A DNA stretch of 35,121 nucleotides, from assembly GCA_025127975.1 (NCBI GenBank), contig JAHLYQ010000033.1:1-35121 (forward strand). Direction: 5' to 3'. Each line of letters opens with the position of its first letter. The stretch's first letter is position 1. Below, one piece after another: positions 16,588 to 25,259 of the stretch. The position numbers and the translations under genes were made by a program. The DNA is from Synechococcus sp. CS-1331 (GTDB lineage: Bacteria; Cyanobacteriota; Cyanobacteriia; PCC-6307; Cyanobiaceae). The notes below the pieces were generated by a model. The model saw only the letters and a list, made by a program, of their open reading frames with translations, searched no databases and was not told where the DNA came from.

Positions 16588-17583
16588 TCAGCCGGCCACC
16601 AGGGCTTCCAGGGCCGCAGGCACCATCTCGAGCTGGGGGGTTTCGGCGAACACCTCGGCGGCGTTGTTGGGGCTTTCCTGCAGGCGCACTTTGTGCAGCC
16701 GGGCACCGCTGACAGCGATCGGAGCGGTAAGCAGATCGGCAATGTGCAGGGCGATGTTCTCGGCGGTGGGCACGGTGCTGGCGAAGTGCTCCACGTCCTT
16801 GTTGAGGAAGGTGTGGTCGAAGGGCTCCACCACCAGCTCGTCGACAAGCCGCTGCAGGGCCGCCAAATCACAGACCATGCCAGTGCGGGCGTCGATCGGG
16901 CCGCGGACGGTGATATCGAGCAGGTAGTTGTGGCCATGGCCATGGGGCCGGGCGCACTTGCCGTAGATCGCCTCGTTTTCGCCCTGGGAGAGCTCGGGCC
17001 GGGCCAGGCGATGGGCGGCGGCGAAGTGGGTGCGGATCGAGAGAAAGGCTTCCATGGGGGTCGGGTCGGGGCCGGGGGCGAGCAGGTCGACCCAGAGCGT
17101 GTCGGTTTCGTGCAGGCGCAGCCCCACCAGGGGCAGCTGGGGGGCCAGGCGGGTCCAGATGGCCTGGCAAAGGGCCTCGGTGGTGGGCAGCCGCCCCTCC
17201 GGCCGGCCCAGATCAAACTCAGGCCAGGCTTCATTGAGGAAGCGGAAGTCGAGCTGGTCTGTGACCTCCGCCCGGATGGCGTGCTTCACCTCAGAGAGGT
17301 TGAGCACCATGCCGTCGCCGTCGAGGGCCCCACCCATCGCCACGATCAGGGTGTAATTGTGACCGTGGCCAGGGGCCAGGCTGCAGGGCCCAAAGCGGGC
17401 TTGGTTCTGCTCGGCAGTGAGCTCGGGCAGCCAATAGAGATGGCTGGCACTAAAGCTGGCCCGGCGGGTGATCACGCAAGGGCGACCCCGGCCATGGCTG
17501 GGACCTACCGCTGGCCCGGTGACTGGGGCGGTGACTGGGGCGGTTGAAGTGGCCGTCATCGCCCGGGGTTGGTGGCTCTCCAT
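16588..17583 (-). CDS. Tandem 6-pyruvoyl-tetrahydropterin synthase / QueD-like protein
   Basis: The 331-residue product contains two PTPS/QueD domains in a row. Domain 1 (about 40-170) has FSASH (H48), C67 and GHGHNY (H73, H75); domain 2 (about 183-315) has FAAAH (H191), C210 and GHGHNY (H216, H218). Each keeps a full zinc-ligand set and the cysteine. In domain 2 the catalytic pair is FDHTFLN (D256, H257). In domain 1 the same place reads LDFRFLN, so the histidine is replaced by F113 and domain 1 is probably inactive or changed in chemistry. Residues 1-35 are repetitive (PVTAPVTGP). ATG at codon 9 is an alternative start. It heads a two-gene run with the DHFR-like gene. Confidence 0.88.
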   Translation of the reverse strand: MESHQPRAMTATSTAPVTAPVTGPAVGPSHGRGRPCVITRRASFSASHLYWLPELTAEQNQARFGPCSLAPGHGHNYTLIVAMGGALDGDGMVLNLSEVKHAIRAEVTDQLDFRFLNEAWPEFDLGRPEGRLPTTEALCQAIWTRLAPQLPLVGLRLHETDTLWVDLLAPGPDPTPMEAFLSIRTHFAAAHRLARPELSQGENEAIYGKCARPHGHGHNYLLDITVRGPIDARTGMVCDLAALQRLVDELVVEPFDHTFLNKDVEHFASTVPTAENIALHIADLLTAPIAVSGARLHKVRLQESPNNAAEVFAETPQLEMVPAALEALVAG

Positions 17584-17618
17584 CCTAGAAACGGGCCCTG
17601 GGCCCTGGCGTCGCTGGC

Positions 17619-18254
17619 ATGACCTCCCCCCCCCATCCCACCCGTCAGGCCCTGGCCCAAAGGCTCAAGGGCCTCAACATCTATCTGGTCGGCATGATGG
17701 GGGCCGGCAAGAGTGCGGTGGGCCGCCCCCTGGCCCAATCCCTGGGCTACCGCTTCCTCGATGCCGATGACGCGATCGAACAGGTGGCCGGCCGCACCAT
17801 CCCGGAAATTTTCGCCAGCGACGGGGAAGCCGGGTTTCGCGACCTGGAAACGGCGGTGCTGGGCCAGATCGCCGGCTGGCACTCGCTGGTGGTGGCCACC
17901 GGCGGAGGGGTCGTGACCCGGCCGGAGAACTGGGGTCACATGCGCCAGGGGGTGGTGGTGTGGCTGGATGCGCCCGAATCCCTGCTACTGGAGCGGCTGC
18001 GCCGCGATCCCACACCGCGGCCCCTACTGGAGGACGTCGACCCCACCGCCCGCCTCGGAGAGCTGCTGGGCCAGCGCCAGCCCCTCTACGGGCAGGCCGA
18101 CCTGCGGATCCAGCAGGATGGGGCCGATCCCGGCCAGGTGGCCGGCCAGGTGCTGGCAGGGCTGCCGGCCATCCTCAAGCAACCGGCTGCCGCGCCCCAG
18201 GCCCCGATCAGCCTGCGCAACGCCGATGGCAACAGCACCGCCTCACTCAACTGA
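17619..18254 (+). CDS. aroK: Shikimate kinase
   Basis: AroK phosphorylates shikimate at the 3-position in the chorismate pathway. The 211-residue product has a Walker A motif GMMGAGKSAVG (residues 25-35), DADDAIE, GEAGFRDLE for shikimate binding, ATGGGVV and the lid RDPTPRPLL. The C-terminal 30 residues are an extra tail rich in alanine and proline. It overlaps the convergent crr7 by 12 bp. Confidence 0.95.
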   Translation: MTSPPHPTRQALAQRLKGLNIYLVGMMGAGKSAVGRPLAQSLGYRFLDADDAIEQVAGRTIPEIFASDGEAGFRDLETAVLGQIAGWHSLVVATGGGVVTRPENWGHMRQGVVVWLDAPESLLLERLRRDPTPRPLLEDVDPTARLGELLGQRQPLYGQADLRIQQDGADPGQVAGQVLAGLPAILKQPAAAPQAPISLRNADGNSTASLN

Positions 18255-18512
18255 GCCCGGGGGCTCGATCCGCACGGCGAACCACTGGATCGCCCGACCA
18301 GGGGCAAGCTCGAGTTCGCAGGCCGTTGCCAGCAGCCGCTCGGCCCGTTCGCTGGAGGTGGCCAGGACCGCCAGGTCGGCCGGCATGGGTTCGAGCTGCT
18401 CGAGCTTCCCCTCAAGCCAGGCCAGGGTTTCGGCCGCAGTGAGAATTTGCTCAGCCCCAGCGGGTTCGAGCACCACGTAATGATCAAGCTCCCGCAGGAG
18501 GGGATCGGACAT
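18243..18512 (-). CDS. crr7: Chlororespiratory reduction 7 (CRR7)-like protein
   Basis: This 89-residue protein matches the pattern of CRR7: HYVVLEP, an ILTAAETLAWLEGKL helix, LPxDL-like MPADL, ATACELELAPG and QWFAVRIE at the C-terminus. In plants CRR7 is needed for assembly of the chloroplast NDH complex; the cyanobacterial role is presumably in NDH-1. The frame is open up to 18659, but the ATG at 18512 gives the family N-terminus. Its start codon shares CATG with the divergent DUF6816 gene. The 3' end overlaps aroK by 12 bp. Confidence 0.72.
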   Translation of the reverse strand: MSDPLLRELDHYVVLEPAGAEQILTAAETLAWLEGKLEQLEPMPADLAVLATSSERAERLLATACELELAPGRAIQWFAVRIEPPGSVE

Positions 18513-19230
18513 GGCAGCAGCCCTATTGGCACCCATCCTGGCGCTGCTGCTGGCGGTGAGCTCGACCGCTCTGGCGGATCGGGCCAGCATCTGGCCCGAG
18601 TGGCGTCTGCCGGCGCCCCTGGCCCGCCCCTCAAACCTGCCGGGGCAACGGGATCTCACCTACCCCGCCTGGATGGAGGGCCGCTGGCAGCTACACAGCG
18701 ACAACTTCGATGTGGAAGTGCAATTTGCCGCTGACGCCAACGGTGCCGTGGTGGGCGATCGGGCCGGCAACGCGGCGGCGATCGGGCGGGCGCTGCTGGG
18801 GGAAGCCCTGCTGGAGGTGGCGGACGACCCCGCCAACCCCAACCGCCAGATCGCTTTGCTGCGCGACAACCAGCGGCTCGAATCCACGGTGGTGGGGCGG
18901 CGCAGCGAAACGCCGGATGGGGATCACTTCTGGGCCGATGAACTGGCCCTGCAGGTGCTGCATGGGCCGGGCGATCCGCGGGTGAGCCGGGTGGAAACCC
19001 TCAGCCACTACAGCCGCCACAGCGACGGCAGCGTGGGCGCCGAGCAATGGCAGGCCAGCTACCCCTCCCCCGCCCTGGGGTTGGCCGCGGCGGCCAGCAG
19101 CAGCAACCACTTCAGCCTCGAGCTGACCACGGTCAACCCTGATGCCCAAGCCAACCGCTGTGCCCAAGCCAAACCAGAGGCTCGACTCAGCCCCTGCCGG
19201 CCTCCGCCGCAATCCGATCCCGCCAGCTGA
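18511..19230 (+). CDS. DUF6816-like secreted/lumenal protein
   Basis: The 239-residue product starts with a clear signal peptide (MAAALLAPILALLLAVSSTALA, about 22 residues), so it is likely in the thylakoid lumen or periplasm. The segment RDLTYPAWMEGRWQLHS followed by a beta-rich body resembles the cyanobacterial DUF6816 family. Function is unknown. The last 40 residues are proline- and alanine-rich and overlap the convergent GST gene by 44 bp, so the C-terminus may be poorly conserved. Its ATG overlaps the crr7 ATG on the other strand. Confidence 0.62.
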   Translation: MAAALLAPILALLLAVSSTALADRASIWPEWRLPAPLARPSNLPGQRDLTYPAWMEGRWQLHSDNFDVEVQFAADANGAVVGDRAGNAAAIGRALLGEALLEVADDPANPNRQIALLRDNQRLESTVVGRRSETPDGDHFWADELALQVLHGPGDPRVSRVETLSHYSRHSDGSVGAEQWQASYPSPALGLAAAASSSNHFSLELTTVNPDAQANRCAQAKPEARLSPCRPPPQSDPAS

Positions 19231-19906
19231 ACAGGGGCTCGAGCAGGGGATGGTCAACAATTCCACCCACCCCCAAACCCGCCAGGGGGACGCCGCTGCT
19301 GGGGGGGAATTTCAACAACCCCAACTGGGCCACCACGGCTAGATCGGCCAGGGAGAGGCGGTCGCCCACCAGATAGGGCTGGTCGCCCACCAGCACGGCG
19401 AGCTGCTCGAGGTTGGTCTGCAGTTGCTGGCGCTCGGCTACGCCAATCACGCTGGCCAGCGCCTCGCCCACACCGGCTAGCACCCCGCCCGGCAGGCTGC
19501 TCACCAGTTGGCGCAAGGGGCCCGGGGTGGAATCGGGCAGCAGGGCAGAGCGGAGCTGGGCGTCTGTGGCCGCGGCCTGCACCAGGGCCAGCCGGCAGCC
19601 CGCCGCCAGGGCCGTATCGGCCCAGTCTTCAACCAGCAGCACCCTGGCCCGCTCCGCCGGGGCCTCGGGCAGCAGTTGGGGCTCGGGCTGGTGCCGCTCG
19701 AGATAGAGGGCAATGGCGGTGGAATCGGCGATCACCTCAGAGCCATCTACCAGCACGGGCACCTGGCGTTGGCCGGAGAGACGGAACAGCTCCAACTGGC
19801 CCAGGCCAGGGCTCACCTCCACGACGGTGTAGTCGAGCCCTTTGACCGCCAAGACCAGCCGCACCTTCTCGCAGAAGGCGGAATGCCTGAACTGATACAG
19901 CTCCAT
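19187..19906 (-). CDS. Glutathione S-transferase family protein
   Basis: This 239-residue protein has an N-terminal thioredoxin-fold GST domain (MELYQFRHSAFCEKVRLVL, then QVPVLVDG and ADSTAIALYLE with the glutathione-binding Ser) and an all-helical C-terminal domain with LVGDRLSLADLAV. The N-terminal HSAFCEKVR places a serine and a cysteine where GSTs keep their catalytic residue. Substrate unknown. It converges on DUF6816 with a 44-bp overlap and is divergent from the DUF751 gene across 66 bp. Confidence 0.88.
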   Translation of the reverse strand: MELYQFRHSAFCEKVRLVLAVKGLDYTVVEVSPGLGQLELFRLSGQRQVPVLVDGSEVIADSTAIALYLERHQPEPQLLPEAPAERARVLLVEDWADTALAAGCRLALVQAAATDAQLRSALLPDSTPGPLRQLVSSLPGGVLAGVGEALASVIGVAERQQLQTNLEQLAVLVGDQPYLVGDRLSLADLAVVAQLGLLKFPPSSGVPLAGLGVGGIVDHPLLEPLFSWRDRIAAEAGRG

Positions 19907-19972
19907 CGGTCAAATCCAGCCTCTGGGCGGCAGAGTAGCCAGCACGCAGCAACGACCGACCAAGCCCGCCCG

Positions 19973-20179
19973 ATGAAGGACTTTTTCCTCAATGTGACGC
20001 GCTACCCGCGCTACCTGGTGGCCTTTGGCCTGGGTTTGGCCAATTCGGTCTTCGAGCCCCTGGCCGCCAGGGGCCGCAATCCGGTCACGGCCGTGGCCCT
20101 GATTGGTGCCAGCATCAGCGGCCTGCTCAGCCTCGCCCTGATCCTGCATGCGATGGTGAATCCCACACCGCTGGCATAG
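19973..20179 (+). CDS. DUF751 / Ycf33-like small membrane protein
   Basis: This 68-residue protein begins [18 protein letters not shown], the typical start of the cyanobacterial and plastid DUF751 (Ycf33) family, and has two hydrophobic segments (about 14-32 and 40-62). Function is unknown. It is the first gene of a six-gene run, 2 bp ahead of rbfA. Confidence 0.85.
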   Translation: MKDFFLNVTRYPRYLVAFGLGLANSVFEPLAARGRNPVTAVALIGASISGLLSLALILHAMVNPTPLA

Positions 20180-20181
20180 CC

Positions 20182-20574
20182 ATGGCACAGAGCCGAAGGG
20201 TGGAGCGGGTGGCTTCCCTGATCCGCCGGGAAGTCAGCGAACTGATGATTGGTGGGATCAAGGACGACCGGGTCAACCAGGGAATGGTGAGTGTCACCAG
20301 CGTGGAGGTGGCAGGCGATCTGCAGCACTGCAAGATTTTTGTCAGTATTTACGGCAGCGAAGAAGATCGGGCCCAGGCCATGGCGGGCCTGGGCTCGGCC
20401 AGCGCCTATGTCAAAGGGGAGCTGGGCCGGAGGCTGAAGATGCGGCGCACGCCCGAGGTGGTGTTCGTGCTGGATCGGGGCATCGAGAAGGGCACCTCGG
20501 TGCTGGGCTTGCTCAACCGGCTCGAGGGGGAGCGGCAAACCAAGGGCGAACCAGCCGAAGCCAGTGAGTTCTGA
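20182..20574 (+). CDS. rbfA: 30S ribosome-binding factor RbfA
   Basis: RbfA helps mature the 30S subunit and 16S rRNA 5' end. The 130-residue product shows [47 protein letters not shown] and [14 protein letters not shown], a full KH-type RbfA. It overlaps nagZ by 11 bp. Confidence 0.96.
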   Translation: MAQSRRVERVASLIRREVSELMIGGIKDDRVNQGMVSVTSVEVAGDLQHCKIFVSIYGSEEDRAQAMAGLGSASAYVKGELGRRLKMRRTPEVVFVLDRGIEKGTSVLGLLNRLEGERQTKGEPAEASEF

Positions 20575-22198
20575 GGCCGGGCCAGACACCGGCGCCAGGC
20601 CCGATGGGGCCCTGCTGCGGCTGATCCACCAGCTGCTGGTGGTGCGCACCAGCGGCAAACTGGCGGATCACCAGCGCGGCTATCCCCGCTGGGAGCTGGC
20701 CAATGCCGAACTGCGCAGCTTGCTCGAAGCCGGCGTGGGCGGCGTGATCCTGCTGGGGGGCAGTGCGGCCGAGCTGGCCCTGCGCTGCGCCCAGCTCGGC
20801 CGCTGGGCCGGCCAACCCCTGCTGCTCTGCGCCGACGTGGAGGAGGGGGTGGGCCAGCGCTTTGACGGAGCCACCTGGCTGGTGCCGCCCCTGGCCCTGG
20901 GCCGGCTCTACGGGCGGGAGCCCGAGCGGGCCCTGGCCCTGGCCGAGCGCTACGGCCGCTGCACCGGCCGGGAGGCCAGGGCCCTGGGGCTCAACTGGGT
21001 GCTGGGGCCGGTGTGTGACGTCAACAACAACCCCGCCAACCCGGTGATCAACGTGCGGGCCTGGGGAGAGGATCCGGCTACGGCAGGCGCCCTGGCGACG
21101 GCCTTCCTGCGGGGCGTGCAGGCAGAAGGGGTGTTGAGCTGCGCCAAGCACTTCCCCGGCCACGGGGACACCAGCAGCGATTCCCACCTCACCCTGCCCC
21201 TGCTGGCCCACAGCCGGGAGCGGCTGGCGGCGATCGAACTGCCCCCCTTTCAACAGGCGATCGCCGCCGGGGTGGCCTCGGTGATGACAGCCCACCTGAT
21301 GCTGCCCGCCCTCGATGGCGAGCGGCCAGCCACCCTGTCCAAGCCTGTGCTCACGGGCCTGCTGCGCCGGGAGTTGGGCTTCGAAGGCCTGATCGTTACC
21401 GATGCCCTGGTGATGGACGCCATCACCGGCCGCTACGGCGCCGGCGAGGCTGCGGTGCTCGCCCTAGAGGCCGGCGCCGACCTGGTGCTGATGCCCGCCG
21501 ACGCCGGCGCCGCCATAGGGGCCATAGCGGCAGCGCTGCAGGGCGGGCGCCTGGACCGGGAGCAACTGGAGGCCAGTGCCGAACGGCGGCGGCGGGCCCT
21601 GGCGGGGCTCGGGGCTGGGGTGCCAAGCGCGAGCCGGCCCGACCCCGAAGCCGCCGCCGAGCCCGACCAGGCCCTGGCCCTAGAGCTGGTGAGGGCCACC
21701 CTGGAGGCCAGCCCCGGAGGGAAAAGGCCGCCCCAGCCCGGGGTGAACCTGATCCGGCTGGATTCGGCCCTGGCCGCCCCCTTCCTGCCAGCCACAGCTC
21801 CGGCCGTAGCCAAACCGGAGGCCCAGGGCTGGCGCACCGTGCTGGTGGAGGGCCGCAGCCCCAGCCCCTGGAGCGGCCTGAGCGAGGCGCCGCTGGCCCT
21901 GGAGCGGCTGGGGCCTGGACCGGTGCTGCTGCAGCTGTTTGTGCGGGGCAATCCCTTTCGCGGCAGCGCCAACAGCGCCGAGCCCTGGCCTGCAGCCCTG
22001 CGCCAACTGGCCGCCTGCGGCCGCCTGGCGGGGCTGGTGGTCTACGGCAGCCCCTACCTCTGGGACCAGTTGCAGCCCCTGCTGCCGCCGGGCATAGCCG
22101 GGGTCTACAGCCCCGGCCAGATGCCCCTGGCCCAGGCCGAAGCACTGGCAAGGCTCGGCTTGGGAGAAGATGGCGAGCAAAATATTTTTACAACCTAA
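20564..22198 (+). CDS. nagZ: Family 3 glycoside hydrolase (NagZ-type beta-N-acetylhexosaminidase)
   Basis: The protein is 544 residues with a GTG start. The catalytic domain has the NagZ signature KHFPGHGDT (195-203) followed by DSH (D206, H208, the acid/base dyad) and the nucleophile in [12 protein letters not shown] (D280). Substrate is expected to be GlcNAc-containing muropeptides or another beta-linked sugar. After the barrel (about residue 345) there is a 200-residue extension, longer than the usual 340-residue NagZ, with no motif I can name. The last codons (GEQNIFTT) are AT-rich and adjoin the AT-rich Rieske gene. Confidence 0.88.
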   Translation: MSSEAGPDTGARPDGALLRLIHQLLVVRTSGKLADHQRGYPRWELANAELRSLLEAGVGGVILLGGSAAELALRCAQLGRWAGQPLLLCADVEEGVGQRFDGATWLVPPLALGRLYGREPERALALAERYGRCTGREARALGLNWVLGPVCDVNNNPANPVINVRAWGEDPATAGALATAFLRGVQAEGVLSCAKHFPGHGDTSSDSHLTLPLLAHSRERLAAIELPPFQQAIAAGVASVMTAHLMLPALDGERPATLSKPVLTGLLRRELGFEGLIVTDALVMDAITGRYGAGEAAVLALEAGADLVLMPADAGAAIGAIAAALQGGRLDREQLEASAERRRRALAGLGAGVPSASRPDPEAAAEPDQALALELVRATLEASPGGKRPPQPGVNLIRLDSALAAPFLPATAPAVAKPEAQGWRTVLVEGRSPSPWSGLSEAPLALERLGPGPVLLQLFVRGNPFRGSANSAEPWPAALRQLAACGRLAGLVVYGSPYLWDQLQPLLPPGIAGVYSPGQMPLAQAEALARLGLGEDGEQNIFTT

Positions 22199-22201
22199 TA
22201 A

Positions 22202-23257
22202 ATGGTTCCATCTTCTGGCAATTCAAACTACTTAAAAGGCGCCTGGTATCCAGTTGCTCGCTCAAAGGCAATCAGGAAAAATGTGCTTTTCAAGTCGAAA
22301 GTTGCCGGCATACCAATTGTGCTAACCAGGCTGGGCAAACCCTTCGCCCTGGTTGATAGCTGTCCCCATCGGGGCTTTCCCTTGAGCTATGGATCCATTG
22401 ATGAAAATGAAATCCAATGCAAATACCATGGCTGGAAGATCAATGCAATCAATGGGGACTGCATCTCCATTCCCTGCCTCACCGAAGCCCAGAAGAAGCT
22501 GGGCATTGAGGGTAAAATAAAATCCCAGTCCCTGGCTTGCGTCGAGCGTGGAGGAATGACCTGGGTCTATATCCCCTGCGGCAAAGAGAGGGCTTACACG
22601 TGTCTTGAATCGCTACCGGCCAGCTTTGATCGGGATCCGGACGTATACATCGAAAAGATTTTCAAAGCTGACATCGATCAATCCACAATTGGCCTCATCG
22701 ACCCCGTGCACGTGCCTTTTGTGCACACCAGCAGCTGGTGGAATAAAACAAATCCCCAAGACTTCAAAATCGAGCAAAGAGACTTTGAACCCGGCCAGCG
22801 CGGCTTCACCCTCAAGCAACACGTCATCACCAATTTGGCAAAACCCTACAAGTTGCTCGGCGAACCAGTTAAAACGGAAATACGCTTTGAGCTGCCATCT
22901 CTCCGGCTAGAAATCATCCAAGGCACGCGCCATGCTGCCTGTTCCCTGACGGTGCTAGCCCCAATCGATCAGCAGACAACCCGGGTGCATCAATGCCTTT
23001 ACTGGAGCTCACCCTGGCTGTTACCACTCAAGCCGATCCTAAAGGCACTCGGAGAGAAATTTCTGGATCAAGATCGCGTCATTGTCGAACAACAACAAGA
23101 GGGGATTGCCCACAATCCTGTATTGACATTAGTTGAGGGTGCGGACACCCAAGCCAAGTGGTATTTACGAATCAAACGCGAAATGGAGCGCTGCCAAAGT
23201 GAAGGGATCCCCTTTGCAAATCCCCTCACGCCGGCCAGTCTGGAATGGATGAGCTGA
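22202..23257 (+). CDS. Rieske [2Fe-2S] oxygenase (PaO/ring-hydroxylating type)
   Basis: This 351-residue protein has an N-terminal Rieske domain with CPHRG (C54, H56) and CKYHGW (C73, H76) and a C-terminal mononuclear-iron site IDPVHVPFVH (D167, H170, H175). The DPxHxPFxH form resembles the pheophorbide a oxygenase / chlorophyllide oxygenase group rather than bacterial aromatic dioxygenases; this is inference. It starts 3 bp after the nagZ stop and ends inside the next gene's upstream region. Four 60-base rows counted by hand average about 51% G+C against 75% in a row of nagZ, suggesting later acquisition. It lies two genes from hemD; a tetrapyrrole substrate is possible but unproven. Confidence 0.88.
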   Translation: MVPSSGNSNYLKGAWYPVARSKAIRKNVLFKSKVAGIPIVLTRLGKPFALVDSCPHRGFPLSYGSIDENEIQCKYHGWKINAINGDCISIPCLTEAQKKLGIEGKIKSQSLACVERGGMTWVYIPCGKERAYTCLESLPASFDRDPDVYIEKIFKADIDQSTIGLIDPVHVPFVHTSSWWNKTNPQDFKIEQRDFEPGQRGFTLKQHVITNLAKPYKLLGEPVKTEIRFELPSLRLEIIQGTRHAACSLTVLAPIDQQTTRVHQCLYWSSPWLLPLKPILKALGEKFLDQDRVIVEQQQEGIAHNPVLTLVEGADTQAKWYLRIKREMERCQSEGIPFANPLTPASLEWMS

Positions 23258-23268
23258 TCCCACATCCC

Positions 23269-24465
23269 ATGCTCAGCCTCTCGATGATCGTGCGCAACGA
23301 AGCGGAGCGGCTGGAGCGCTGCCTGGCCTCGGTGGCCGGCTTCGTAGACGAGATGGTGGTGCTGGACACCGGCTCCAGTGATGCCACCATCGCCATCGCC
23401 GAAGGCTGCGGTGCCGTCGTGCACCAGCTGCCCTGGCCGGGGGATTTCGCCCCAGCCCGCAATGCCGCTTTGCAACACGTGCGGGGCGACTGGGTGCTGG
23501 TGCTCGACGCCGATGAGTGGCTGCTGAGCGAGGCCCGGGGGCCACTGCGGCAGCTGATGGGCCAGAGCGATCTGCTGCTGATCAACCTGCTGCGCCAGGA
23601 GCTGGGGGCGACCCAATCGCCCTACTCCAACGTGAGCCGCCTGTTTCGGCGCCATCGGGCCATCCACTGGAGCCGGCCGTACCACTCGATGGTGGATGAC
23701 AGCGTGCTGGCCCTGCTGGAGCAGGAGCCCCACTGGCGCCTGGCCGATTGCGACGTGCCGGCCCTGGGCCACGATGGCTACCGGAGCGAGTTGCTGGCCA
23801 GCGGCGACAAGGCCCGGCGGCTGCGCCAGGCAATGGAGGCCGATCTAGCCGCCCATCCAGCCGATCCCTACGCCTGCGCCAAGCTCGGCAGCCTGGAGGT
23901 GAGCGAGGGCAAGCGCGAGCGCGGCATAGCCCTGCTGGAGCAGGGGTTGGCCCGGTGCCCAAGCTCCTCTCAGCCGGTGCGCTACGAGCTGCTGCTGCAC
24001 CTGGCCATCGCGGTGGCCGGCAGCGACCCGGCCCGCGCCGAGCAGCTCTACCGCCAGGCCCTGGCCCTGCCGCTGCCGCCACGGCTCACCCTGGCGGCCC
24101 GGCTGAATCTGGCCGGGCTGCTTCAGGAAGCCGGCGCCCTGGAGGAGGCCTGCGCCCTCTGCCAGCAGGCCACCGCGGCCGCTCCGGAACTGGCCCTGGG
24201 CTGGCTGCAGCTGGGCCTGGTGGAACGGCGCCGGGGGAGGATTGGGGCGGCAATTGGGGCCTACCGCACAGCCCTGCAACGGGACCCAAACCATGCCAGC
24301 GCCCACCAGAATCTGGCGGTGGCCCTGCTGCTAGGCGGTGACCTGGCCGGTGCGCGCTCGGGCTTCCGCCGCGCCATCGAGCTGCTCCAGCAGCAAAACC
24401 GCCCTGACGAAGCTGAGGCTTTGCGGCGGCAGGCCGGCACGATGGTCAAGCTGGATGGGGCGTAA
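23269..24465 (+). CDS. Glycosyltransferase family 2 with C-terminal TPR repeats
   Basis: The 398-residue product begins MLSLSMIVRNEAERLERCL and has VVLDTGSSDAT and the metal-binding VLDADEW (D80, D82), all typical of GT2. After about residue 190 come TPR-like helix pairs (DPYACAKLGSLEVSEGKRERG, ALGWLQLGLVERRRGR, NHASAHQNLAVALLLGGD). Such fusions glycosylate proteins or surface polymers; the acceptor is unknown. An ATG at 23245 is an alternative start that would overlap the Rieske gene by 13 bp. It overlaps hemD by one base (TAATG). Confidence 0.88.
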   Translation: MLSLSMIVRNEAERLERCLASVAGFVDEMVVLDTGSSDATIAIAEGCGAVVHQLPWPGDFAPARNAALQHVRGDWVLVLDADEWLLSEARGPLRQLMGQSDLLLINLLRQELGATQSPYSNVSRLFRRHRAIHWSRPYHSMVDDSVLALLEQEPHWRLADCDVPALGHDGYRSELLASGDKARRLRQAMEADLAAHPADPYACAKLGSLEVSEGKRERGIALLEQGLARCPSSSQPVRYELLLHLAIAVAGSDPARAEQLYRQALALPLPPRLTLAARLNLAGLLQEAGALEEACALCQQATAAAPELALGWLQLGLVERRRGRIGAAIGAYRTALQRDPNHASAHQNLAVALLLGGDLAGARSGFRRAIELLQQQNRPDEAEALRRQAGTMVKLDGA

Positions 24466-25259
24466 TGGCAGATCTGGGCGGCCGCACTATCGCCGTGACC
24501 CGGGCCGAGACCCAGCTGGGGGAGGCCCGGCGCCTGTTTGAGGCGGCCGGAGCCTCGGTGGTCGACCTGCCGGCCCTGGTGGTGACACCACCCGATGAAT
24601 GGGGGCCGCTCGACGATGCCCTGGCCGAACTCGAAGACTTCCACTGGCTGGTTTTCTCCAGTGGCAACGGGGTGGAGGCCGTGGAGCAGCGGCTGCGCCG
24701 CCTGGGGCGCAGCCTGGCCCACCGCCCCAGCGGCCTCAGGATTGCCGCAGTGGGCCGCAAAACTGCCCGGCAGCTCGAGGCCCTCGGCGCCCCTGCCGAC
24801 TTCATCCCGCCCAGCTTCGTGGCCGACAGCCTCCTGGAGCACTTCCCCGCCCCGGGCTGGGGCCTGCGGCTGCTGCTGCCCCGGGTGCAGAGCGGCGGCC
24901 GCACCCTGCTGGCGGAGGCCTTCGCCGAGGCCGGCGCCCGGGTGGTGGAGGTGGCGGCCTACGAAACCCGCTGCCCAGCTGGCCTGCCCAGCGCCGCGGT
25001 GGCAGCCCTGGAGCAGGGGCGCCTGGATGGGATCACCTTCAGCAGCGGCAAAACCGTCAGCCACACCTGCGAGCTGCTAGAGGCGGCCTATGGACCCGGC
25101 TGGGCCGCCCAACTGGAGGGGGTGGCCGTGGTGTCGATCGGGCCCCAAACCAGTGAACGCTGCCGGGCCCTGCTGGGCCGGGTGGATGGGGAAGCCGATC
25201 CCCACGACCTGGCGGGGCTGGTGGAGGCCTGCGGCCGCTGCCTCGGAGCGGGGCCCTAG
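24465..25259 (+). CDS. hemD: Uroporphyrinogen-III synthase
   Basis: HemD closes and inverts the D ring of hydroxymethylbilane to form uroporphyrinogen III, precursor of chlorophyll, haem and bilins. The 264-residue product has the two-domain HemD pattern: GRTIAVTRAETQ, WLVFSSGNGVEAV, IAAVGRKTARQLEALG, RLLLPRVQSGGRTL, ITFSSGKTVSHTCELL and VVSIGPQTSERCRALLG. Its TAG shares CTAG with the stop of the convergent SRPBCC gene. Confidence 0.92.
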   Translation: MADLGGRTIAVTRAETQLGEARRLFEAAGASVVDLPALVVTPPDEWGPLDDALAELEDFHWLVFSSGNGVEAVEQRLRRLGRSLAHRPSGLRIAAVGRKTARQLEALGAPADFIPPSFVADSLLEHFPAPGWGLRLLLPRVQSGGRTLLAEAFAEAGARVVEVAAYETRCPAGLPSAAVAALEQGRLDGITFSSGKTVSHTCELLEAAYGPGWAAQLEGVAVVSIGPQTSERCRALLGRVDGEADPHDLAGLVEACGRCLGAGP

